Of a stretch of DNA of 34,989 bases, positions 1-7,957 are shown piece by piece. A program made the translations under genes and the position numbers. The notes under the pieces are model-generated. The model was not told the origin of the DNA. It did no database searches and was given only the letters and a program-made list of their open reading frames with translations. Position 1 is the first letter of the stretch. Every line of letters starts with the position of its first letter. Source of the stretch: a virus. The stretch is from positions 1 to 34,989 of the IMG/VR virus record IMGVR_UViG_3300013131_000122, one strand, 5' to 3'.

Positions 1-3000
1 GGAGCAGGAGGCCGTCCGTCTCCGCCGGCCCCGCGGACTGCTTCTCCTGGACGGGGTTCGCCGCGTGGTGGTGGCCCGGCGGCGCCTCGCAGGTGCAGAT
101 GGGCCCTCTGCACCGGCCAGCCGCCGCCGGGACAGGACGACCCGTTGATGACGCCGCTGGAGCCGTAGGCGTCGTTGCGGAAGCCGCTGATCGCCTCCGT
201 GGCCTGCTCGAAGATGCGGCTGTCGGTCGCTCGCATCAGGACGTAGTCCTTGCCGGGCAGCGCGATCCATTCCTCCACGACGGAGTCCGGGTTGTTCCAC
301 GTCCCCATCTTGATGTGCATGAGGTAGCGGGCCTTCTGGTTCGCCATGTCCCGCGACCACTTGAACCCGCCGCTGATCTCCGAGGGCTGGAAGTCCCGCA
401 CGCCGCCGTAGCGCCAGTCGTCGTACTCCTGCGTGCCCTGCTGCGGCGGGGTCGCCCCGGTCGGGTGGCGGGTGGGGTCTGTCGCGTGGTCCACGCCGGG
501 CTGGTAGACCTCGCGGGACTGGCCGGAGATCGTGATGTTGCGACGCCACAGGTACTCGTCGGGATCCTGGTACGGCCAGCCGCCATCCGCCGCGCCCTGC
601 ACGAAGTCGCGGTAGTAGGCGTTATTGATGTACATCTGCCCTTCGTGTTCGGTGTTGTGGGCACCGATGCGGTTGAAGATGTGCAGCTTCGGGCCGCCAC
701 CGCCGCCGTACTCCAGGCACCACTCGGGCGTGATCTCCACGTCGTAGGCCCACCACGCCTCGGTCTCGACGTTGCCCTCGCCGAGTCCCTTGGTGAACGC
801 AGCCCCGTCGCCGTCGGTGAACGCCCACGAGTCGTCCAGCATCCGCGCCCACGCCCAGGACGAGCCGCCCACGCTGCAGGGGATGTAGAACTTCATACAG
901 CCCGTGTGCCCGCTCTTGCGCCGGGCCGCGTCCGCGTGGCTCGGGCCGACCCACTGCAGGTAGGCTGGGTCCGCATTCAGGAAGCGGTTCGGGTCGTTGC
1001 GGTAGAGGGAGCCGAAGCCGTAGTTGTGGACGGACTCGCTGGTATCGAACCGCTCGGCAATGCGCATACCCGGCAGGCTGGCGAGGTAGTCGTGGTCGCT
1101 GGTCGTCGTGCTGGCGGCGGTCACCGTCAGGGTGAACGAGACGTAGCTGGCGACGTTGGCCGCATCGTCCGTGCAGCGCACACTGATGCTGGTCGCCGTC
1201 AGCGCGGAGGTGCGGGCGACGTTGATCCGGCCCCGGCCATCCGCCAAGGTTTCGATGGTGACCTCGGAGGGCAGCGCGGACTGCGTCTCCCAGTTGGAGT
1301 AGGGTTCCGTCCCGCCGGAGGCGTCGAGGATGATGGCGAACGCCGACCCCACCACGCCGCTCGCGTTGGTGATCGGGTCCACTACCGGGCCCGACGCGGC
1401 GGCCAGCACCCGCACCGGGGCGGACGCCTGCAGCACCCGGCCGTCAGCGTCCTCGACCTGGCAGGTCAGGGTCGCCGTGCCCACGTTGGCCGTGAGCGGG
1501 CTGCCCGTCACCACGCCGGTCGAGCCGTCGATGGCGCCCCAGTGGGTGCCCACCTCCGTGTAGGTGTAGGGCGGCTCGCCGCCGGAAGCGGAGAACCCCA
1601 CGCCCGGCGCGTAGGCCGAACCGGCCGTCGCGTCGGGCAGTTCCGGGGCGGTCAGGGTCAGGGCCGAGTCCACGTCCATGTAGATCGTGCGGCGCCCCAC
1701 GCGGCCCTGCGAGTCGGTCAGCGTGACGACCGCGGCCGGGGACTCCAGCACGTTGGACGTGCCGGTGACCAGACCGGCGGTGCTGATGGTGCCGGCGCCC
1801 GCGAAGGAGCCAGACTCCCGGCCCCAGGTCAGCGTCCCGTAGCCGCCTGAGCCCGACAACTGGTGGCTGTACGCCACGCCCGCCGTGGCCGACAGGACGC
1901 CCGGATCCGCGATCACCGGCAGCGTGGCGCTGCGCAGGGTCACGGTGTAGTCGTTGAACAGGGTCGGGTCGTCCTCGTCGTACACCCGCACCCGGGCGGT
2001 GAACTCCCCCGACAGCGCGGTGTTGCCGATCACCCGGCGGTTGGGCACGTCGATGGCAAGTCCAGCCGGGAAGCCGGTGACGCCCGGATAGGCGATGGCG
2101 TTGGCGTAGGCCGCGCCCGTCCCCGGCGTGATGTCCAGGAGGTAGACGTAGTCCTCCCCCACGGTCACCGGGTCGAGGGTCAGGGTGTTCAGGGTGGGGG
2201 CGGTGCCGGCGGCCTCTACGGTCAGGGTCAGATCCTTGGTCGCCGTGTAGCCCGTCGTGCCGTCGCTCAGGGTCAGCCGGACGGCCACATCCCCGGCCGT
2301 GCTGGTGACCGTGCCACCGAAGTCACCCGTGGTCGGATCGACGGCGACCCCCGAGGTGGTGACGATCCCCCAGGTGGGGGTGCCCACGAGGCCCGAAGCG
2401 GTCGCCGTCCCGCTGGCCGTGGCGCCGGCCTTGAACGGGCCGATGCTGGCCGTGGTGATCGCCAGGTTGGCGTTGATGGTGGCCGAGACGCTGTAGGGGG
2501 CCGTCTGGCGCCCATCCTGGTCGCGGCAGAACGCCGTGGCGGTGATACCCCCTGCCGTGGGGTTGGTCACGGTCAGCGTGCCCGTGGCGGCGCTCCAGGA
2601 GCCTCCGGTGGGCAATGGGCTGGTCAGGGTGAAGGTCTTGCCCGGCCCGCCGCCGTTGGCCTCGAACTGGTAGGTCCAGGTCACCCCGGCCCGGCCGTCG
2701 CTGGCGGGCTTGGCGACCATCTGCAGGGGGTCGGAGACGGTGAATGTGTAGTCGACCGGGGCCGACCGGACGCCGGTGTCCACGTCCACCACGACGCCCG
2801 AGAAGGCGGCGATGCCCGCGACGGAGGGAGGACCGGACAGCAGGCCGGCGGCATCCGCCCCCACGCCTCGCGGATCCCCGGTGAACTCCCACCGGACAGC
2901 CCCGCCCGAACCGCCCCGGTATCGGAGTTGGTAGGGGCCGTAGGCGATGCCCACCGTGCCCACCGGCAGGGTCGCCGGTATGGCCTCGATGGGCTGGTCG

Positions 3001-3062
3001 GGGGTGGTGTAGCCGGGCTCGCGCCGGAACAGGGCGGTGAACAGTCTGCCGACAGATGCCAT
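1..3062 (-). CDS. Giant tail adhesin with Ig-like repeats (partial at left edge)
   Basis: About 1020 codons are visible and the 3' end lies outside the window. The ATG at 3062 sits one base after the stop of the upstream spike gene and has GGAGG about 9 bases before it. From about residue 60 to 650 the protein is a run of threonine/glycine-rich beta domains. At least three look like putative-Ig (He_PIG) modules: GVAYSHQLSGSGGYGTLTW near residue 395, GSAYAPGVGFSASGGEPPY near 480 and VGSAFAIILDASGGTEPY near 570. From about residue 650 the style changes to an aromatic-rich domain (RIAERFDTSESVHNYGFG, KLHIFNRIGAHNTEHEG) that could be a lectin-like or glycan-binding jelly roll; that is inference. 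The role is probably host surface binding, as the third large adhesin in a row. The coding signal moves to another frame at about positions 105-130, so the visible end may be frameshifted. Confidence 0.75.
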   Translation of the reverse strand, partial: MASVGRLFTALFRREPGYTTPDQPIEAIPATLPVGTVGIAYGPYQLRYRGGSGGAVRWEFTGDPRGVGADAAGLLSGPPSVAGIAAFSGVVVDVDTGVRSAPVDYTFTVSDPLQMVAKPASDGRAGVTWTYQFEANGGGPGKTFTLTSPLPTGGSWSAATGTLTVTNPTAGGITATAFCRDQDGRQTAPYSVSATINANLAITTASIGPFKAGATASGTATASGLVGTPTWGIVTTSGVAVDPTTGDFGGTVTSTAGDVAVRLTLSDGTTGYTATKDLTLTVEAAGTAPTLNTLTLDPVTVGEDYVYLLDITPGTGAAYANAIAYPGVTGFPAGLAIDVPNRRVIGNTALSGEFTARVRVYDEDDPTLFNDYTVTLRSATLPVIADPGVLSATAGVAYSHQLSGSGGYGTLTWGRESGSFAGAGTISTAGLVTGTSNVLESPAAVVTLTDSQGRVGRRTIYMDVDSALTLTAPELPDATAGSAYAPGVGFSASGGEPPYTYTEVGTHWGAIDGSTGVVTGSPLTANVGTATLTCQVEDADGRVLQASAPVRVLAAASGPVVDPITNASGVVGSAFAIILDASGGTEPYSNWETQSALPSEVTIETLADGRGRINVARTSALTATSISVRCTDDAANVASYVSFTLTVTAASTTTSDHDYLASLPGMRIAERFDTSESVHNYGFGSLYRNDPNRFLNADPAYLQWVGPSHADAARRKSGHTGCMKFYIPCSVGGSSWAWARMLDDSWAFTDGDGAAFTKGLGEGNVETEAWWAYDVEITPEWCLEYGGGGGPKLHIFNRIGAHNTEHEGQMYINNAYYRDFVQGAADGGWPYQDPDEYLWRRNITISGQSREVYQPGVDHATDPTRHPTGATPPQQGTQEYDDWRYGGVRDFQPSEISGGFKWSRDMANQKARYLMHIKMGTWNNPDSVVEEWIALPGKDYVLMRATDSRIFEQATEAISGFRNDAYGSSGVINGSSCPGGGWPVQRAHLHLRGAAGPPPRGEPRPGEAVRGAGGDGRPPA

Positions 3063-3063
3063 G

Positions 3064-5409
3064 TTACACAGCCTCCGCGTACCAGCGCGCCGCGTAGCTC
3101 GCGGCATCCGCGCTGCCCGTGCCAGCGCCGCGTGCGTCTCCGTAGGTCAGCCGGTAGTAGCTGTCGGCCGCTGCGCTGATGTCGGCGCCCGTCGAGGTCA
3201 GGATGCGGTTGGCCGCGGTGCCGCCGCCGGCCGCCGCGTCCTGAATGGTCGTCGCCTGACGGAAATGAACGTAGACCACGTCCCCAACAGCAGGTGCGTC
3301 CACCGTCCGCAGCACCGGCGTCGAGGACGCGGTGACATGGAGGATTCCCGCCCGGCCCTTGGCGACGCCGCTGCGGGTGAACGTACGGACCACGTCGGTG
3401 GTGCCGGTGACGGCCACGCCCTTCACAGCGCGGTTTGCCGCGCACAGCCAGTCGTAGTAGGACGTGAACACCGGGCGCTTCACATCCACGCGGGTGTCGA
3501 GGCTGTAGTCGCCGGAGATTTCGTAGCGGCGGACTGCCGTTGCAGAGAACGGGATGTAGATGCCGTTGATGTCGTCGCGCACCAGGTACGCGCCGTTCGT
3601 TCCGGTGTTGTTGCCGATGCCCGTGAAGATGTGCCCCCACGAGTGGCCGACGCCGCCGAAAGTGGTGTTCTTGATCCACAGCGTCGCGGCGACCGGCGGG
3701 TACCCGGCCGGGTTGTAGGCGTCGATCTTGTGGGTCTCGGTGGTGAACTCCCAGAACGAGGAATCGCCAACCACCATGCCGAAGGCGCAGTATTCGACGT
3801 GAACGTCCTTGGCAAGCCACTGCGCGCCGGCAGCCGCAACGCCGATGCCGACCCACTTCACGCGCCCGCCGGACGTGTAGCTGCCGCCCCAAGTCGAGTG
3901 GTCGAGGTCGAACGTCGTGGAGTTGATGACCGTGCAGATCCACAGCGCGTCGCCGTGGCCGCTCGTGCCCGCGTGCGCGTTCGTCGTGAGCGTGGCATCA
4001 GCGGTCATGCCGCCGCAATGGACTTGGTCGCCGGTGGTGAACCCGTGCGCCGACGATGTCACGACGCGGATCGCGCCGCTGCCGTTGTCCGCCATAGACG
4101 TGATCGTGCGCCAGCCGCCGTTCATGACAGCCGTGACGTTGTCGAGCGACTGGTTGCCGCCCGCCTCGAACTTGAATCCATAGCGGCGCATCGCCCAGGC
4201 GTCGGTGTCGCGGATCTTGTAGTTGGCCGGGTTGATGCCGCGGCCAGCCGTCGCCTTGAACCCCACGTCGGCGTTCATGAGGATGACGTGGTCGAGGCCG
4301 CTGCGCTCCTGCAGGCAGGAGGACTCTACGCACACCGTCAGGTTGTTGGTCTCGTTGTCCGCGCCCGCGCCGTTGATGGCGAGCCACTTCAACTCAGTGC
4401 CATCGGACGCCTCGTCTGCCGTGCCGACGTAGCCGCCGCTGGTGTACGCCCCGGCCCACGTCGAGCTTTGCAGGTCGATGGTGTTGGCGTCGATGGACGT
4501 GACCAGCCAGCCGGTCGTGCCGTTGTCGGCGTTCGACACGCCGCCCACGTTCCGGGCGTACACGCGGGTGCCGGTCGAGTAGCCGTGCCCCACAACGGTC
4601 AGGCGGATCAGGCCAGGCGTTGCGGGGGACTCGATGGCCCCGGTAACCGCCTTGCCCCACAGGTTGTCACCGATGCGCCGGCCGAGCCGCACGATGGGCG
4701 TGCCGTCGTTCGGGAACGCCGACGTGCTGCGGATCATGCCGCTGACGTAGTCGGCGTTGTTCAGGTTGCTCGTCTTGCCTTCGACGCGGGCGCCGCCAGG
4801 CATCGTGTGCGTCACGTTGGTCAGGATGCGGCCGGCGAGGTCGAGGATGCCGCCCGGCATATTCTGTTGAGACGCCAGCGTGCCAAGGGACGCCCACGGG
4901 TCGGCGGTGCAAAGGAACCCCGGAAAGCCGCCGCCGATGGTTTCGGGGATGACACCCGTGCTTCCCCGGTTGTCGAAGCGCGCCATCATTCGCTGAATGG
5001 CGGTTGTCGAGGGGAACACGCCATCGCCGTAGCCCCCGTCCGTGCGCAGATCGAAAGGGGACAGGATGTTGGTGCGCCCCATCGGCACTTGGATGTCGTT
5101 GCCAACGCACTGGAAAACGTGCAACTCGCCAGACCACACGGTCAGCGGGTTGGTCGATCCGTTGATGGTCAGGCCGCCACCTGGGACGATGGTGATGGGG
5201 TACGTCTCGTCCTGCAGGACGACAAAACCCTGGCCGTCAGCCATGCCCCACGTCGTCAACGAAATGGGGCCAGTGGCAGCGGTGTTGGTGAGCGTGCCGC
5301 CATCGACGGCGCTCGTCAGGGTCGCGTCGGCCGTGTAGACGAACGTGTCGCCGTAGCCGGGGCCGGGGTTCAGCCGGGCGAGGATGCCGAGATTGACGGA
5401 CAGGGACAT
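3064..5409 (-). CDS. Tail spike protein, probable beta-helix type
   Basis: This 781-aa protein starts at ATG 5409, sharing one base with the upstream fibre stop (TAATG). It is rich in G, T, N, S and short beta-type segments (ASLGTLASQQNMPGGILDLAGRI and onward), as in right-handed beta-helix spikes with pectate-lyase-like folds. Two copies of a small module ending in YTSGG are embedded: residues about 266-328 (LTVVGHGYSTGTRVYARN ... ANTIDLQSSTW) and 441-520 (VVTSSAHGFTTGDQVHCGG ... TTFDLDHSTWGG). Similar modules in phage tail proteins are annotated as E1 FCCH-like domains, and the gp12-like protein at 15728 has another. No catalytic residues can be assigned. Probable function: receptor binding or surface glycan cleavage at the tail tip. 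Confidence 0.7.
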   Translation of the reverse strand: MSLSVNLGILARLNPGPGYGDTFVYTADATLTSAVDGGTLTNTAATGPISLTTWGMADGQGFVVLQDETYPITIVPGGGLTINGSTNPLTVWSGELHVFQCVGNDIQVPMGRTNILSPFDLRTDGGYGDGVFPSTTAIQRMMARFDNRGSTGVIPETIGGGFPGFLCTADPWASLGTLASQQNMPGGILDLAGRILTNVTHTMPGGARVEGKTSNLNNADYVSGMIRSTSAFPNDGTPIVRLGRRIGDNLWGKAVTGAIESPATPGLIRLTVVGHGYSTGTRVYARNVGGVSNADNGTTGWLVTSIDANTIDLQSSTWAGAYTSGGYVGTADEASDGTELKWLAINGAGADNETNNLTVCVESSCLQERSGLDHVILMNADVGFKATAGRGINPANYKIRDTDAWAMRRYGFKFEAGGNQSLDNVTAVMNGGWRTITSMADNGSGAIRVVTSSAHGFTTGDQVHCGGMTADATLTTNAHAGTSGHGDALWICTVINSTTFDLDHSTWGGSYTSGGRVKWVGIGVAAAGAQWLAKDVHVEYCAFGMVVGDSSFWEFTTETHKIDAYNPAGYPPVAATLWIKNTTFGGVGHSWGHIFTGIGNNTGTNGAYLVRDDINGIYIPFSATAVRRYEISGDYSLDTRVDVKRPVFTSYYDWLCAANRAVKGVAVTGTTDVVRTFTRSGVAKGRAGILHVTASSTPVLRTVDAPAVGDVVYVHFRQATTIQDAAAGGGTAANRILTSTGADISAAADSYYRLTYGDARGAGTGSADAASYAARWYAEAV

Positions 5410-7913
5410 TATGCGAACCTCGCGAGCTTGCGGACGGTCATGCGGGCGACCGCTGCAGCGTTGTTGTAGCCGGCTCCCGCGATCTCCACGTTCACGTTCT
5501 CGCCAGACGCGGTCATGGTCACCGTAGCGTCGGTGGTGCGGAAGTAGTTGTACTGGCTCGTGTACGCCGTCAGCGTCACGCCGCCACCCGAAGCGTTGTA
5601 GCCGTGCAGGATGTAGGACTTGATGGCGTGGGCGGCCGTGGCCGAGGTGCTGTCCGCGTGGGCGTACAGGTCAACTTGCAGCGCGAAGGGCAGGCCGTCG
5701 TAGCGGGCCAGTGGGATCACGAACATGTTCCCGCTGGTCAGGTCGCCGGTCTTGACCCGGATCTCGGCATCGCCCTGCAGGATCACGAAGCCGGGGATCT
5801 CCGGGTCGGTCACGTCCATGCCCGTGTTGCAGGACGGGTCGAGGATCAGCCGACCCTCGACGTTCTGCGTGGTGGGCACGGAGATCGCCGCCGTCTGGCT
5901 GGACACGTCGCCGTGCAGGCGGATGTTGTCGAAGCGGTTGTCGGTGGTCGCCCGCACGCTGGAGCCTGCGTCCAGCGCCCGCATCCGCAGGACCGGCGCG
6001 CTGGTCGGGAAGCCCGTGGAGTGGAACTCCAGGTCCAAGTCGGTGATCGTCTCGTCCTGCGTGGTGTTCTGGAAGCCCAGCGCGAACGGGACCGGGGTCG
6101 CCGCAGGCGTGTCGAGGAACAGTCGCACCCGGCCCTTGCCGGCGCTGCGGTCGTAGGCGTAGATGCCGACGTGGTCCTCGCTGCCAACCGCCGCACGGCT
6201 GTACACGTCCAGGTTGAAGTCGACCACGCCCGTGAAGGCGGTCGCGCGCCGCACCCCGTCGCACTCCAGCCGGCCGGTGACGAAGTCGCCGTGGTTCTGC
6301 GCCTGCACGCCGTAGCCGCAGTCCTCGGCCTTGCAGCCGGGGCCGAAGTGGACGCCGCGGATGCGGTTGGACTGGTTCGTGGAGCCCGTGCCGACCGCGT
6401 TTCCACGGATGCGGGTGTGGCTGTTGCACGCCTCGGCCACCACGCCATTCAACGTGATGTTGCCGATCTCCGCATCCGACGCCGCAGTGGCGACGATGTC
6501 CACCAGCACCGCACCCTGGCTCGTTCCACTGGTGTACGCCGTGTCGGTGCCGGTCAGGTTGTTGACCGCAACATCGGCGCAGTCCTGCAGCCTCAGGATC
6601 GTCGTGATGCTGGTATCGCCGGTCGCGGCCACCAGATTCGCCCCGCTGGCCTCGATGACGCCCCGCGTCTTGGCGTTGACCAGCAGGGCATACCCCTGCC
6701 CGGTCAGGCTGCCGAGGTTGTAGGTGCGAGCCCGCCAGCGCGGCGTCGCGCCGCCCGCGACCCACTGGTCGAGGGTCGCCTGCAGGGCCGCGCGGTCGTT
6801 GACGGTGCCGGTGCCCGCCGCGCCGTACCGCTGGTCCCAGCCGTAGGGGTAGTGGTAGGCGAGGATCGTCACGCCGGCCGTGATCTCGGCCGGAGAGGGC
6901 GGGTACAGGATCTCCCCGAGATCCGCCTGCGTGATGTCGAGGCTGGCCGGGTCGAAGCCTTGGCCGTAGATCACGTCGAACTCGTCGCCGTCGGCCGCGG
7001 TGAAGGCCAGCGTGATGACGGTGGAACTGGTTTCCTCGAAGTCCACCCCGGTGCGCAACTTGGCGCCGTTCAGGAAGGCCGTCAGTTCGTTGTTGCCCGG
7101 CGTGTAGGAGAGCGTGCTGGTGACGGTCGTCTGGCCGGAGGTCAGGGTGTAGGTGCGCTCGCGCTTGACGGGGGCCAGCAGCGTGACGGAATGAACCTCA
7201 CCCGTGCGGAACACCAGCACATCACCCGCGCCAGCAGCCGACAGCAGGGTCACGGTGTCGGAGTCCGTCTCCGTGTAGTGCACGTCCTTGACCAGTCGCA
7301 GCAAGCCGCTGGACACGCTGGCCGACGCTGCCCGGTAGACGGAAAGCTGGTCGGCGCCGGGCGTGTAGGAGAACGCCAGGTTGAACTCGGCCTGCCCGGC
7401 CGTCGCCGTGATGACCTGCTCGTCGGTGGACTGCGGATCGGTCGGGGTGCCGGCGACGAAGTCGAGGCCCGTACCCCCGGAGTTGACCTTGAGGAACTTT
7501 CCCGACTGCGCCGACAGGCTCACCGCCGCCAGCGCATCGTCCGTGTCGCTCACCCGCAGGGTGCGCAGGAGCGAGTGCTTGAGCTGCTGGGCGATGTGGG
7601 TCAGCCGGTCCAGCGCCCGCTCCAGCGAGTTGGCGGGGAAGGCGTCGTTGGTCGTCAGGTCCAGCGGCTGGGTTGCGGCCACCTCCCGGCGGATCACCAC
7701 GGCGGTCCCATCCAGCGGGGCGGTGGTGAACACCACGGAACCCGTGGCGCCGTCACCACCCGTGACCGAGTAGTTCGACCCCAGCGTCTGGGCGGCGCCG
7801 TCCACCGTGACCACGAGGTCAGCGGCGTCGAGGAACGGGAACGAGGTGGGGAAGGTGGTGGAAGTCCCGTCGCCCTCGAACTCGTCCAGAATGGTCTGCG
7901 TGGATGTGGTCAT
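5409..7913 (-). CDS. T7 gp17-like tail fibre/spike protein
   Basis: The 834-aa product starts at ATG 7913, with AAAGG upstream. The N-terminus (residues about 1-130) fits the T7 tail-fibre attachment domain: FEGDGTSTTFPTSFPFLDAA, then VVTVDG, FTTAPLDGTAVVIRRE and a helical NSLERALDRLTHIAQQLKHS. Two further repeats of the same beta layout follow near residues 143-210 (FNLAFSYTPGADQLSVYR) and 230-290 (STLSYTPGNNELTAFLNGAKL). The rest begins NDRAALQATLDQWVAGG and looks like a pectate-lyase-type beta-helix, ending in a compact C-terminal domain (MTVRKLARFA). It is first in the adhesin group and directly preceded by a copy of the three-copy promoter-like element, so this group may have its own promoter. 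Role: attaches to the tail and carries a receptor-binding or depolymerase region. Confidence 0.8.
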   Translation of the reverse strand: MTTSTQTILDEFEGDGTSTTFPTSFPFLDAADLVVTVDGAAQTLGSNYSVTGGDGATGSVVFTTAPLDGTAVVIRREVAATQPLDLTTNDAFPANSLERALDRLTHIAQQLKHSLLRTLRVSDTDDALAAVSLSAQSGKFLKVNSGGTGLDFVAGTPTDPQSTDEQVITATAGQAEFNLAFSYTPGADQLSVYRAASASVSSGLLRLVKDVHYTETDSDTVTLLSAAGAGDVLVFRTGEVHSVTLLAPVKRERTYTLTSGQTTVTSTLSYTPGNNELTAFLNGAKLRTGVDFEETSSTVITLAFTAADGDEFDVIYGQGFDPASLDITQADLGEILYPPSPAEITAGVTILAYHYPYGWDQRYGAAGTGTVNDRAALQATLDQWVAGGATPRWRARTYNLGSLTGQGYALLVNAKTRGVIEASGANLVAATGDTSITTILRLQDCADVAVNNLTGTDTAYTSGTSQGAVLVDIVATAASDAEIGNITLNGVVAEACNSHTRIRGNAVGTGSTNQSNRIRGVHFGPGCKAEDCGYGVQAQNHGDFVTGRLECDGVRRATAFTGVVDFNLDVYSRAAVGSEDHVGIYAYDRSAGKGRVRLFLDTPAATPVPFALGFQNTTQDETITDLDLEFHSTGFPTSAPVLRMRALDAGSSVRATTDNRFDNIRLHGDVSSQTAAISVPTTQNVEGRLILDPSCNTGMDVTDPEIPGFVILQGDAEIRVKTGDLTSGNMFVIPLARYDGLPFALQVDLYAHADSTSATAAHAIKSYILHGYNASGGGVTLTAYTSQYNYFRTTDATVTMTASGENVNVEIAGAGYNNAAAVARMTVRKLARFA

Positions 7914-7924
7914 GGCGTGCCTTT

Positions 7925-7955
7925 GAGGGTCTGGGGCTGGGGGTGGATATGCAAG
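7925..7955 (-). promoter_or_regulatory. Late promoter-like element, copy 1 (before tail fibre)
   Basis: On the minus strand: TTGCAT (7954-7949), 17 bp, then GACCCT (7931-7926), inside CCAGACCCTC. It fills the 44-bp gap between the 1060-aa ejection protein stop and the tail fibre ATG. The same architecture recurs at 20803-20831 and 24054-24082. GACCCT keeps the A2 and T6 of a sigma-70 -10 box but is otherwise weak, so a phage-modified or activator-dependent promoter is possible. Confidence 0.5.
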
Positions 7956-7957
7956 CC

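Noticed and set aside
1-1100. Diversity-generating retroelement, suggested by BPP-1-like relatives
   Set aside because: No template/variable repeat pair and no reverse transcriptase is visible; it could only lie outside the window.
93-1850. Long plus-strand reading frame opposite the giant adhesin
   Set aside because: It mirrors a minus-strand gene with good SD, known repeat domains and G/C third positions; long antisense frames are expected in such GC-rich coding DNA.
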